DNA from: JACMLD01 sp039916305
GTDB lineage: Bacteria; Bacteroidota; Bacteroidia; Chitinophagales; Chitinophagaceae
Assembly: GCA_039916305.1 (NCBI GenBank)
Contig: JBDSLR010000017.1
Coordinates: 62,001-126,000 of the forward strand
Direction: 5' to 3'
Length of the DNA stretch: 64,000 nt
The notes under the pieces were generated by a model. That model did no database searches and was not told the origin of the DNA. It saw only the letters and a list, made by a program, of their open reading frames with translations. Position 1 is the stretch's first letter. Every line of letters starts with the position of its first letter. Positions 1-8,068 of this stretch are shown piece after piece. The translations under genes were made by a program, and so were the position numbers.

Positions 1-149
1 GTCACTGGTTTTGCGGCTTTTACATTCTCGCCATTCATTTTCACTTTACCTTTATCGCAGGCATCACCGGCCTGGCTACGGGTTTTAAAAAGGCGGATAG
101 CCCAGAGATATTTATCAAGACGAAGTTTTTCTTTTTCGGGCATGGTCAT
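1..149 (-). CDS. S4-domain RNA-binding protein, Hsp15-like (partial, cut by window edge)
   Basis: Only the first 49 codons are present; the gene runs off the left edge. The N-terminus reads MTMPEKEKLRLDKYLW and continues AIRLFKTRSQAGDACDKG, the typical opening of an S4 RNA-binding domain (R-LDKYLW, K-R-A) as in the Hsp15/HslR family, which recycles stalled 50S subunits carrying nascent chains. Two ATGs lie two codons apart (147-149 and 141-143) and I cannot choose between them. The family assignment rests on the S4 start alone, and other short S4 proteins open in the same way. Confidence 0.72.
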   Translation of the reverse strand, partial: MTMPEKEKLRLDKYLWAIRLFKTRSQAGDACDKGKVKMNGENVKAAKPV

Positions 150-251
150 ATTTTTCAATAAAAAGCAGGCAATTTTTTTTATTGTCTTTCACAAGTAACT
201 GACCGTTGCACGGCAGCCGGGGTTCTGTTAAAAACATTCAAAATAATTGCC

Positions 252-1619
252 TCACTTCATCTCTGCAAAAAACTGGTGGAAGTAAGGAATGGTTTCAATG
301 CCTTTGTAAAAATTGGCAATATCATATTTTTCATTAGGGCTGTGCAGGTTATCGCTATCGAGCCCAAAACCCATGAATACAATTTTAACACCCAGTTCCT
401 TTTCAAACAATGAACAAATAGGTATACTGCCGCCGCCGCGCACAGGTATCGGGTCTTTGCCAAAGGTGGCTTTAATGGCTTGTGCGGCTGCCTTATATGC
501 CTTTGAATCTATTGGCGTCATATAAGGTTCGCCGCCATGGTGCTCGGCTGCTTTTACGGTTACACCTGAGGGCGCAATGCCGGTAAAATAGTTAATGAGT
601 TTCTCTGTAATCTTTCCGGCAGACTGATTCGGCACCAGGCGCGCAGAAATTTTTGCAAATGCTTTAGACGGCAATACTGTTTTTGCACCTTCGCCGGTAT
701 AACCGCCCCAAATGCCATTCAACTCAAGTGTAGGGCGTATGCCGGTTTGTTCATTGCTGGTATAGCCTTTCTCGCCCCATAATGCTTTTATGCCCAAATC
801 ATCCTTGTATTCCTGCTCATCAAAAGGAGCCGCTGCCATTAATTTTCTTTCCGCAGCGGTTGCTTCCACTACATCATCATAAAAGCCTGGTATGGTTATA
901 TGGTTGTTTTCATCGTGGCAGCTGGCAATCATTTTTGCAAGTATAGTAATAGGATTGGCAACTGCACCGCCATATACGCCACTGTGTAAATCGCGGTTAG
1001 GACCGGTCACTTCTACTTCAATATAACTTAATCCGCGTACACCAATGTCTATAGATGGTGTATCAAGACTTATCATGGCTGTATCACTAATCAGTATTAC
1101 ATCCGCTTTTAATAAATCTTTGTGTGTTTTTACAAATTTGGCAAGATTGGGTGAGCCCACTTCCTCTTCTCCTTCAATACAAAATTTAATATTGGTAGTG
1201 AGTGAATTTGTTTTCACCATGGTTTCAAGCGCTTTTACATGCATGTACACCTGGCCCTTATCATCGCATGATCCGCGGGCGAAAATTTTTCCATCTTTTA
1301 TAACGGGTTCAAAAGGGCCACTATGCCAGAGCTCCAGCGGGTCGGCCGGCTGCACATCGTAATGCCCGTACACCAGCACCGTTGGTCTGCTGGCATCCGT
1401 TATTTTTTCACCATATAGTACCGGGTGGCCCTCAGTAGCATATATTTCCACTTTATCAGCGCCCGCTTCCATCAGCCGTACTTTCATCGCTTCTGCGCAT
1501 TTTACCATGTCCTCTTTATGCTCGCTTCTTGCACTGATGCTGGGTATGCGCAGCAGCTCCAGCAATTCTTCTAAAAAGCGATCTTTATTGGCCAGCTGAT
1601 AATCTTTCCAGGCTTGCAT
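252..1619 (-). CDS. M20 family dipeptidase (zinc metallopeptidase)
   Basis: A 455-residue M20 peptidase of the CNDP/PepV-like dipeptidase group, hydrolysing dipeptides with a two-zinc centre. The ligand set is visible: GHYDVQP (His near residue 86), GSCDDKG (bridging Asp near 118), GEEEVGS (general base plus ligand Glu near 153), an Asp in ISDT near 175 and the C-terminal LHSPNE His near 426. The dimerisation ('lid') domain sits between the two halves of the catalytic domain. An upstream in-frame extension to 1679 exists, but it is hydrophobic and lacks family similarity. The start MQAWKDYQLANKDRF at 1619 matches the family better. There is no signal peptide from this start, so it is probably cytoplasmic. 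It stands alone on the minus strand. Confidence 0.93.
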   Translation of the reverse strand: MQAWKDYQLANKDRFLEELLELLRIPSISARSEHKEDMVKCAEAMKVRLMEAGADKVEIYATEGHPVLYGEKITDASRPTVLVYGHYDVQPADPLELWHSGPFEPVIKDGKIFARGSCDDKGQVYMHVKALETMVKTNSLTTNIKFCIEGEEEVGSPNLAKFVKTHKDLLKADVILISDTAMISLDTPSIDIGVRGLSYIEVEVTGPNRDLHSGVYGGAVANPITILAKMIASCHDENNHITIPGFYDDVVEATAAERKLMAAAPFDEQEYKDDLGIKALWGEKGYTSNEQTGIRPTLELNGIWGGYTGEGAKTVLPSKAFAKISARLVPNQSAGKITEKLINYFTGIAPSGVTVKAAEHHGGEPYMTPIDSKAYKAAAQAIKATFGKDPIPVRGGGSIPICSLFEKELGVKIVFMGFGLDSDNLHSPNEKYDIANFYKGIETIPYFHQFFAEMK

Positions 1620-1717
1620 ATATATTGTTTTAATGATTTGTTTTATTGGTACAACGAATATAACCCGTTTTAAAAACATACTGCCGTTGGTAGCAGCAAA
1701 TACGGCGTTTTCATTTG

Positions 1718-2698
1718 TCAGGAATTTTTGCTGTCCGGGATAATTGTTTTATTCTTTGAAAGCGTAACGATGATAACGCCGGCAAGAATAATGACGAGCG
1801 CTATTATTTGCTGGCGGCCAATGGCTTCATGGGCAATCAGCCAGCCAAGAAAAACGGCTACTACCGGGTTTACATAAGCATACGTACCTACCAGTGAGGG
1901 CGGCCTCACACTCAGCAGCCATATGTAAGAAATATACCCCACCAGCGAGCCAAAACTAACCAGGTATAAGATAGCCATAATAGCCTGTTGGGAAACATGG
2001 GCCGGTGAAAAATGTTGCTGTTCCCCACTGATAAATGCCGGAATAAGTGAAATAAAGCCTGCAGCCATCATCTGTATGGAAGCCTTCATGCCGGTGCTGC
2101 CTTCAGCCGGCGTATATTTTGCATAAAGCGAACCCGCTGCCCACAGGAAACTGCCAATGAGCATAACAATAAAACTGATTAAAATCATTTTGTTTCCTGC
2201 AACACTAAAAATATTATTGCCTGCAAAAAGGGTTAGCACACCAGCAAAGCCAATAAGTAAACCAATAATGATGTACCTGTTGTTAAAATTAAATTTCCAC
2301 TGGCGTTTATCAAGCACCACAAACCATAGCGGGGTAGTGGCAATAATGATGGCTGCTATGCCAGAAGGTATGTATTGCTCAACCCATACCAGGCTGCCGG
2401 TTCCAAAAAAAAGTATAAGAATACCACTGAAAGAAATGGTAAGCACTGATTTTAACGGGGGCGTTGGCTGGCCTTTTATCCGGCACCAGGCATAAAGAAT
2501 TACCCCGGCTGCAATAAACCGCATTGCTGCCAGTAGAAAGGGTGGTATATCTTTAAGTGCTATCAGTATGGCCAGGTAAGTAGAGCCCCAGATAATATAC
2601 AAAGAGGCAAAGGCCGCAATGACCAGTGCCTGCGAAGGTTTTTTATCATTAGAAGAAAGTGTTGTCATTACAGGATTTTGTGATTGCTGACTATTCAT
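1718..2698 (-). CDS. EamA/DMT superfamily transporter (YedA/RhaT-like exporter)
   Basis: A 326-residue integral membrane protein with about ten hydrophobic segments arranged as two EamA repeats. The first helix carries YIIWGSTYLAI, typical of the YedA-type drug/metabolite exporters, and the second repeat begins near residue 175. It probably exports small metabolites or amino acids; the substrate cannot be told from sequence. The N-terminal 20 residues are hydrophilic, and a second Met at residue 11 is an alternative start. It lies between the M20 peptidase and the CDF gene, all on the minus strand, with about 60-100 nt gaps. Confidence 0.88.
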   Translation of the reverse strand: MNSQQSQNPVMTTLSSNDKKPSQALVIAAFASLYIIWGSTYLAILIALKDIPPFLLAAMRFIAAGVILYAWCRIKGQPTPPLKSVLTISFSGILILFFGTGSLVWVEQYIPSGIAAIIIATTPLWFVVLDKRQWKFNFNNRYIIIGLLIGFAGVLTLFAGNNIFSVAGNKMILISFIVMLIGSFLWAAGSLYAKYTPAEGSTGMKASIQMMAAGFISLIPAFISGEQQHFSPAHVSQQAIMAILYLVSFGSLVGYISYIWLLSVRPPSLVGTYAYVNPVVAVFLGWLIAHEAIGRQQIIALVIILAGVIIVTLSKNKTIIPDSKNS

Positions 2699-2758
2699 TT
2701 ACCAGGTTGATTGTTTGCATGAAACCAGCATCGTGTTTAAAATGGACACCAGCAACAA

Positions 2759-3754
2759 TTATTGAGCGACCGGTAATCCATGTTTTTTATCAGAGATGAT
2801 ATTTTTGAGTGTCCATTCCACCTTGTTTTCAAAAGGGTGTTGTCTTACAGGGCAATCCTGTTTGCTGCATATATGACAGGAGAAATCAAGACAGCCATCT
2901 GTATGAACAAAAAACTCCACGGCATCTCCAAATTCTTTTGTAATAAGGGCAGTGAGTGCGTCAATTTCTTTGTGCGCTTCATGTACGTTTAAATACCAGG
3001 GCACGGTCATGTGGCAATCAATATGCAGTTGGCCGCCATATTTTATTACCCGCAGGTTGTGCAGGTCTATCCAGTTTTCTCTCCTGTTATTGTTCAATAC
3101 CGTTACTAATTTTGAAAGTAAATCACTGTCTATCTCATCCATGATGCCTGCCAGCGAACTGCGGATAATTTTATACCCGGTATATAATATGATAAAAGCG
3201 AAAATAATAGCTACAATACTATCCAGCCTTGTGTAACCTGTAAAAATAATGAGCAGCAGACCAATGATAATACCAATGGTAGACCAGGTATCTGTTTGCA
3301 GGTGTTTACCGCTTGCCTGCAGTGCCAGCGAATTATTTTTGCGGCCTTTGCGGATGGCAAAATAGCCAACAAAAAAATTGATGGCGCCCGTAATTGCTAC
3401 CAGTATAATACCACGATCCAGCTTTTCCAATTTTCTGGGGTGAAGAAAGCTTTCTGCCGAGGTATAAATAATAATCAGCCCGGCGATAAATATCAGTGTA
3501 CCCTCTACTGCAGCAGATACAAACTCCGCTTTACCATGACCGTAAGGATGGTCTTCATCCTTCGGTTTAGCCGCCACATATAAACTGTACAATCCAATAA
3601 ATCCGGCAATTACATTTACGGTGCTTTCCAGCGCATCGGTAAGTATGGCCACAGATTTTGTAATGTACCAGGCGGCCACCTTGATGATAAACAATATGAT
3701 TGCGATGGCAACAATGAATTGCTGTACGCGGAAATTCTGCTTTTCTTTATTCAA
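2759..3754 (-). CDS. Cation diffusion facilitator (CDF) metal exporter with Cys-rich tail
   Basis: A 331-residue CDF transporter that exports divalent metal (Zn/Fe/Mn/Co) across the inner membrane by proton antiport. Six membrane segments are followed by a cytoplasmic domain. Metal-site residues are visible: Asp40 in TM2 (AILTDALES), the HPYGHGK loop at 69-74, and His151/Asp155 in TM5 (KHLQTD). The C-terminus carries four cysteines at about 288, 293, 296 and 301, spaced C-x4-C-x2-C-x4-C, an extra metal-site-like motif beyond the normal CDF core. The only in-frame start that keeps the full N-terminus is TTG at 3754; no ATG lies upstream in frame. OsmC is 12 nt upstream on the same strand, so the two are probably cotranscribed. 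Confidence 0.9.
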   Translation of the reverse strand: MNKEKQNFRVQQFIVAIAIILFIIKVAAWYITKSVAILTDALESTVNVIAGFIGLYSLYVAAKPKDEDHPYGHGKAEFVSAAVEGTLIFIAGLIIIYTSAESFLHPRKLEKLDRGIILVAITGAINFFVGYFAIRKGRKNNSLALQASGKHLQTDTWSTIGIIIGLLLIIFTGYTRLDSIVAIIFAFIILYTGYKIIRSSLAGIMDEIDSDLLSKLVTVLNNNRRENWIDLHNLRVIKYGGQLHIDCHMTVPWYLNVHEAHKEIDALTALITKEFGDAVEFFVHTDGCLDFSCHICSKQDCPVRQHPFENKVEWTLKNIISDKKHGLPVAQ

Positions 3755-3766
3755 AACGATACATTA

Positions 3767-4183
3767 TCAGTTTGCCTGTTCTATGATTACTTTGGCATGG
3801 ATAGCACAATGCTTACGCAGCATGGCCGCTACACCACAATATTTTTCCAGCGAAAGATCTACTGCACGCTTTACCTTATCCTCATAATCTGCAGGTATCT
3901 TTATATAGTACGTAATACTGATGTCTTTAAACACACGCGGGTGTTCTTCTGTTTGCGCTGCCTCTGTTTCGATGCGGATGCTTTGATAGGGCGCTTTCAT
4001 TTTATCAAGTATAGAAATAATATCTATACCTGTACAACCTGCCAGGCCTGATAACAACAACGCCTTAGGGCTAAAGCCGCTGTCGTCCCTGCCGGATGCG
4101 TTTGCATCATCCAGGGCTATGCTGTTTTGTTTAAACTGACTGTCAAAAGCAAAACCAGCTTTCCAGTATGTAATTGTTTTCAT
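3767..4183 (-). CDS. OsmC family protein
   Basis: A 138-residue OsmC/Ohr-fold protein of the YhfA-like branch. These proteins are small dimeric thiol peroxidases, or relatives of them. The two conserved cysteines are at 50 (LAGCTGID) and 116 (KYCGVA); a further Cys at 126 is extra. The start is ATG at 4183. It is the first gene of a two-gene unit with the CDF transporter downstream (12 nt gap), suggesting a link between metal handling and oxidative stress. The YhfA-type subgroup has no firm biochemical role, so peroxidase activity is inferred from the fold only. Confidence 0.88.
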   Translation of the reverse strand: MKTITYWKAGFAFDSQFKQNSIALDDANASGRDDSGFSPKALLLSGLAGCTGIDIISILDKMKAPYQSIRIETEAAQTEEHPRVFKDISITYYIKIPADYEDKVKRAVDLSLEKYCGVAAMLRKHCAIHAKVIIEQAN

Positions 4184-4352
4184 GTGTTGCAGTTTTGTTC
4201 CGCAAATGTAATTCTTAGCTGAAGATTCGCCGGTTGAATTTTTGTTTTGTTATTGAAAAATAATGTCTTCGCGTGCAAAAGAAAAATTACCAGTTGAGCG
4301 GACTTTTTCTCCATTATTTAAAGTAGTGACCAGGCATGCAGGAGAAAAAAAG

Positions 4353-4394
4353 AGCCGCAGATGTACAGATAATTTAATCTGCGCATCTGCGGCT
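4353..4394 (-). terminator. Palindromic repeat acting as terminator of the superoxide dismutase gene
   Basis: The outer arms AGCCGCAGATG (4353-4363) and CATCTGCGGCT (4384-4394) are perfectly complementary. Inner CAGAT/ATCTG pairs continue the stem after a 2-bp mismatch, around an AATTTA loop. On the minus strand the stem is followed directly by CTTTTTTTCTCC, a U-rich tract, 25 nt past the SOD stop codon. The stem belongs to the same sequence family as the palindrome at 8964-9008. Confidence 0.75.
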
Positions 4395-4419
4395 GCAACA
4401 TGTATATAATTGCAATGTC

Positions 4420-5145
4420 TTACATGCTTTCAAAGCGTTTTTGTACAAAATCCCAGTTCACTACTTTCCACCAATTTTCAATGTACTCCGGACGGCGATT
4501 CTGGTAATGCAGGTAATAGGCGTGTTCCCAAACATCGAGTCCGAGTAATGGAAAGCCTTTGATATCCGAAACATCCATCAGCGGGTTATCCTGGTTGGGT
4601 GTAGAGCCAGTTTTTAATTTCTTATCGGCTCCAATAACAAGCCAAGCCCAGCCACTGCCAAACCTGTTTTTTCCGGCATCGCTGAACTGCGTTTTAAATG
4701 CATCGAAAGAATTAAAATCTTTTTCTATGGCAGCTAATAATTTGCCGGAAGGTTTTCCTTCTCCATTGGGTTTAAATGTTTTCCAGAATAACTCATGGTT
4801 ATAATGGCCGCCGGCATTGTTGCGCATCTTGACTGAGTATTTTGACACCTTTGCAAGAACATCTTCAATGGGTTTGGAAGTGTCTACACTTTCTGCGGCG
4901 GCTGCTTCCTTTACATTTTTGGCATAGGTAGCGGCATGCTTTGAATAATGTATTTCCATTGTCATGGCATCAATAACAGGTTCCAGTGCATTGTAAGCAT
5001 AAGGAAGCGGCGATTGATCAAAGGAGGTATAAGGAGAAAATAAAGAGCCCGCAAATATGTTATTTGATACCAAACTGGCAGCAGTAAGCGCAACACCGGT
5101 TTTTGCAGAAGCCACAATAAATTTTCGGCGGTTTAATTTGTTCAT
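4420..5145 (-). CDS. Fe/Mn superoxide dismutase, Tat-exported
   Basis: A 241-residue iron/manganese superoxide dismutase (2 superoxide + 2 H+ to H2O2 + O2). Metal ligands are recognisable: His in EIHYSKHAATY, His in YNHELFWK, and Asp plus His in LDVWEHAYYLHYQN. The N-terminus MNKLNRRKFIVASA, followed by a hydrophobic stretch and a cleavage-like FAG, is a twin-arginine signal, so the enzyme is predicted to be exported folded to the periplasm. I chose ATG 5145; a TTG nine bases upstream is less likely. The gene follows the LptF/G permease by 24 nt and may share its transcript. A hairpin terminator follows it. Confidence 0.92.
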   Translation of the reverse strand: MNKLNRRKFIVASAKTGVALTAASLVSNNIFAGSLFSPYTSFDQSPLPYAYNALEPVIDAMTMEIHYSKHAATYAKNVKEAAAAESVDTSKPIEDVLAKVSKYSVKMRNNAGGHYNHELFWKTFKPNGEGKPSGKLLAAIEKDFNSFDAFKTQFSDAGKNRFGSGWAWLVIGADKKLKTGSTPNQDNPLMDVSDIKGFPLLGLDVWEHAYYLHYQNRRPEYIENWWKVVNWDFVQKRFESM

Positions 5146-5169
5146 AACTGACAATTATTTTAATTAAAG

Positions 5170-6618
5170 TTAAGCAATGCCCGATTCATTCTTCACTGAT
5201 TTGCCTTTGATTGCCCAGGCACGTACACGCCTGAAAAAACGGTAATAAAATTCCTGGTTAAAAAGCTGCGAATCGCTCATGGCTTTATAAACAAGAAATA
5301 TACCAATGGGCAACAATATAAAAGTGGCCAGCCACATACCCACCCAGGGCTGCCATACATCCTGTTTTACAAATTTCTCACCAAAGTTGTTAAGCAGAAA
5401 AAACACAACAAAAAATGCCACCGCAAAAATTAACGGGGTGCCAATGCCCCCTTTTCTTATGATAGACCCCAGTGGCGCTCCAATTAAAAACAACACCAGG
5501 CAGGCCAGGGAAAGACTGAATTTCCGGTGCCATTCTATCAGGTGTAAACGCAGGTTCATTTTACGGGTATTGAATTCAGCCGCATAGCGTTCCATAGTGG
5601 TTTTTACAGAATTTGCCTGCCCCATAGCAATATCTATGGCGGCGGTTCTGGCACTGTCTGGTATAACCTGTTTAAAATTACCAGGCGCTTTACCTGAAAT
5701 TTTAGCGGGTGCCCAGTTGCTGTCCAGGTTCCGGGCAAAAGGCATATAAATAGCGGCTTCAACGGCAACATTTTTGATGGAACTGTCTTTGTTTTTTTGC
5801 AGGGAATCAATAGCCTTGTCGAGCTGCCGCACACTTAACATCCGCCAGTTATCTTTAAAAACGCTGTCTTCTGTTTTTTGTATTTTAAAAGAACTTAGGT
5901 CAAAAACTTTTTTATAGTCTTTAAACCCCATACGGGTAAACTCAGTGTTGGTGGTTATTTTTTCTCCTTTCTCAGAATAACGCCAGCCGCTGTTAAGGTA
6001 AAATTCCAGGTAACGTTTATCTGCAGACACTTTCATCAGTCCGCTGTCTGCTACCGTTATATTATCCTGCAGGTTATAATTTTTTTCATAGATCACCACG
6101 TTACGGATAGTACCATTTTGTTCTTTTTTCCCAATCTTAATGACGTAGCCATCTATCTTGTCGTAAAAGACACCTTCTTTTATATCCAGTGCGGGCTTGG
6201 TAACAATGATGTCGTATTTAAGGGTATTTAATTTAAGTGTGGCGCGGGGTATTATATAATTATTGAACAGGAAAGCGATACCGCAGATAAACAAACTTGT
6301 AACCAGCAGGGGTCGCATAAAACGGAACAAAGGGATGCCTGCAGATTTTATGGCCACCAGTTCAAATGTTTCACCGAGGTTGCCAAAAGTCATAATTGAA
6401 GAAAGCAGCACAGCCAATGGTAATGCCAGCGGTACCACCGAAGCCGTTACATAACTCATTAAACGGGCAATGGTAAAAAAGTCGAGGCCCTTGCCCACTA
6501 TATCGTCTATGTATAGCCAGAAAAACTGCAATACCAGTACAAAAAGTGTTATAAAGAAGGTGGCGATAAAGGGGCCTATAAACGCTTTCAGTATGAGTCT
6601 GTCAAGTTTCTTTATCAC
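5170..6618 (-). CDS. LptF/LptG family lipopolysaccharide export permease
   Basis: A 482-residue YjgP/YjgQ-family permease of the LPS transport ABC complex LptB2FG, which extracts LPS from the inner membrane toward LptC/A. Three N-terminal membrane helices (roughly residues 12-120) and three C-terminal ones (roughly 355-450) flank a periplasmic jellyroll domain of about 200 residues with many charged residues. The family opening KKLDRLILKAFIGPF is clear. The start codon is GTG at 6618; no in-frame ATG lies just upstream. The start abuts a degenerate ACGAATTATAC-type repeat. I cannot say whether this is the LptF or LptG equivalent. Confidence 0.92.
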   Translation of the reverse strand: MIKKLDRLILKAFIGPFIATFFITLFVLVLQFFWLYIDDIVGKGLDFFTIARLMSYVTASVVPLALPLAVLLSSIMTFGNLGETFELVAIKSAGIPLFRFMRPLLVTSLFICGIAFLFNNYIIPRATLKLNTLKYDIIVTKPALDIKEGVFYDKIDGYVIKIGKKEQNGTIRNVVIYEKNYNLQDNITVADSGLMKVSADKRYLEFYLNSGWRYSEKGEKITTNTEFTRMGFKDYKKVFDLSSFKIQKTEDSVFKDNWRMLSVRQLDKAIDSLQKNKDSSIKNVAVEAAIYMPFARNLDSNWAPAKISGKAPGNFKQVIPDSARTAAIDIAMGQANSVKTTMERYAAEFNTRKMNLRLHLIEWHRKFSLSLACLVLFLIGAPLGSIIRKGGIGTPLIFAVAFFVVFFLLNNFGEKFVKQDVWQPWVGMWLATFILLPIGIFLVYKAMSDSQLFNQEFYYRFFRRVRAWAIKGKSVKNESGIA

Positions 6619-6624
6619 TAATGA

Positions 6625-6758
6625 GACGAATTATACAAATTATACGAACTTGAAACACGAAACAATGATAAACCTATACCCCGCCGCGTTCTTTTTCATT
6701 TGTGCGCAGCAACTGTTGCGGTGGTGTTGGCGGGTTCGTGTAATTCGTTTGTAATTTG
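6625..6758. repeat. Degenerate word repeat in inverted orientation between divergent genes
   Basis: The left unit (6625-6649) reads GACGAATTATACAAATTATA and then CGAAC; the right unit (6734-6758) is its approximate reverse complement (GTTCGTGTAATTCGTTTGTA, then ATTTG). The facing 15 bases of each arm match at 13 positions when one is reverse-complemented. Each arm is itself an alternation of AATTATAC/AATTACAC words. The 84-bp centre contains a small GCAAC-T-GTTGC palindrome. The element fills most of the divergent gap between the LptF/G gene and the gene at 6771. Confidence 0.6.
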
Positions 6759-6770
6759 AGTTATATAAAT

Positions 6771-7379
6771 ATGGAAAGATCAAAAATACAGCTTTCAGCA
6801 GAGGAAATGGAACTGGTAAACAACCGGGAGTGGATTTTAACAAAGCACCGGGTAATAGAAAAAGTCTACCAGTTGTTTGGAAGCCTGTCTGATCAGATGC
6901 AGCTCCACCTGCAAAAAAAAGCTGTCTTATTGCCAGAAAAAGTTTTACAGGTGCCACCTAAAATTTCAAAAGGGGAACTGTATAAATCGCTCCCTTATGT
7001 GGTGCTGGATTATCCGCGTATTTTTTCAAAAGAAGATGTATTTGCCATACGCAGTTTTTTCTGGTGGGGCAACTATTTCAGTATCACATTGCAGCTTAAA
7101 GGAAAATACCAGCGGCTCTACCAGCAAAAAATAGCTGCCGCCATTACCAATAAATCATTACAGGGTTTTTATGTTTCCGTAGCCGGAAATGAATTCAGTT
7201 TTAATTTGGGCGGTAAAAATTATTTTTCCACGAATAACGGAATGGACAGCAGGTACGCAGCATTCGAGCAGCAGGATTTTCTGAAAATCAGTTACAAGAT
7301 TTCATTTGAAGAATGGTCATCTGCGGAACAAAAACTGTTGGAAGTTTTTCAGCAGATGATTGACCTCACGGCAGGTTAA
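6771..7379 (+). CDS. Conserved hypothetical protein, 202 residues
   Basis: I do not recognise a named family. The start ATG 6771 (MERSKIQLSAEEMELV) is preferred over an in-frame TTG at 6756 that lies inside a repeat. The protein is soluble, with no signal peptide or membrane segment. The first third is mostly helical and charged. A middle block has FFWWGNYFSITLQLKG and a later one FYVSVAGNEFSFNLGG, which look like beta strands. The gene is divergent from LptF/G and its end overlaps the START-like gene by 4 bp tail to tail. Codon use and composition match its neighbours, so it is probably a real Bacteroidota-restricted protein. Confidence 0.75.
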   Translation: MERSKIQLSAEEMELVNNREWILTKHRVIEKVYQLFGSLSDQMQLHLQKKAVLLPEKVLQVPPKISKGELYKSLPYVVLDYPRIFSKEDVFAIRSFFWWGNYFSITLQLKGKYQRLYQQKIAAAITNKSLQGFYVSVAGNEFSFNLGGKNYFSTNNGMDSRYAAFEQQDFLKISYKISFEEWSSAEQKLLEVFQQMIDLTAG

Positions 7380-7756
7380 TTACCGATGCGGTGAAACAGA
7401 TCTTTTACCTGGTAATCCCACAGCTGGCTCTGATCCTTTATTTCTTTCTTTTCTGCAAAATCATTTATTACCAGTATGGTTTGGTTGGTAACTTCTGATT
7501 TTTCAATCCTGAATTCGAAGTATTCTTCTTTGGGTGCAGTAATCCAGTGAAATTTTACAAATTTTTCTTCTTCGCCTTCCATTATTTCTGCTTTTTCAAC
7601 TGTACCATTCCATGAAAAGCTGAATATATTATCACGTTCGTCAACTTTGTCCGCAAACCATTCCTGCAGGCCGGCAGGCGTACTCAAAAATTCATATAGG
7701 ATAGATGGGGAGCATCTTACAGGGTATTCTAACGTAAATAGTTGTTTTTTACTCAT
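7376..7756 (-). CDS. START-like (SRPBCC/AHSA1-fold) domain protein
   Basis: A 126-residue single-domain protein opening MSKKQLFTLEYPVRCSPSIL, with the SRPBCC pattern of an N-terminal strand, two short helices (LYEFLSTPAGLQEWFADKV) and an antiparallel sheet containing FSFSWNG and FEFRIEKSE. The compact single-domain START-like proteins of Bacteroidota have this length. The hydrophobic pocket suggests binding of a small lipid or hydrophobic ligand, but no ligand can be named. It converges on the plus-strand gene ending at 7379 with a 4-bp overlap. Confidence 0.82.
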   Translation of the reverse strand: MSKKQLFTLEYPVRCSPSILYEFLSTPAGLQEWFADKVDERDNIFSFSWNGTVEKAEIMEGEEEKFVKFHWITAPKEEYFEFRIEKSEVTNQTILVINDFAEKKEIKDQSQLWDYQVKDLFHRIGN

Positions 7757-8062
7757 CTCGCAATCATTGGTCTAAATTTCTAATGATGCAATAATAGAAA
7801 ATTATTGAACGCAGCAAAATTTTAGTTTTGATTTTTTTGTTAAGGTTTTACCCCTAGTTTAATTTTAAAAATGATTTAATATATTGATATATAATTGCTT
7901 AGGACTTAAAATGCCCTTCGGCCAACCCCAATTTGTTAAAATAGGGGGATAAAGAATTTATACCGTTTATCAAAGGTTAAGATAAGAAAACCTGCTTATT
8001 CACGTTTATAACAAGATGATTTAGCTGTTTCAATCAAATTCATCCAAATAAAGTCCACACCT
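7757..8062. other. AT-rich 306-bp gap upstream of rpoD
   Basis: The gap has no open frame worth calling and sits between a minus-strand gene and rpoD, so it should hold promoters for both. A TAGTTTTG at 7823-7830 fits the Bacteroidota -7 consensus TAnnTTTG on the plus strand, but the nearest upstream TTG (7805-7807) is 15 nt away rather than about 19. If used, it would give a 5' leader of about 230 nt on rpoD mRNA. I see no convincing structured RNA. Confidence 0.4.
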
Positions 8063-8068
8063 ATGAGT

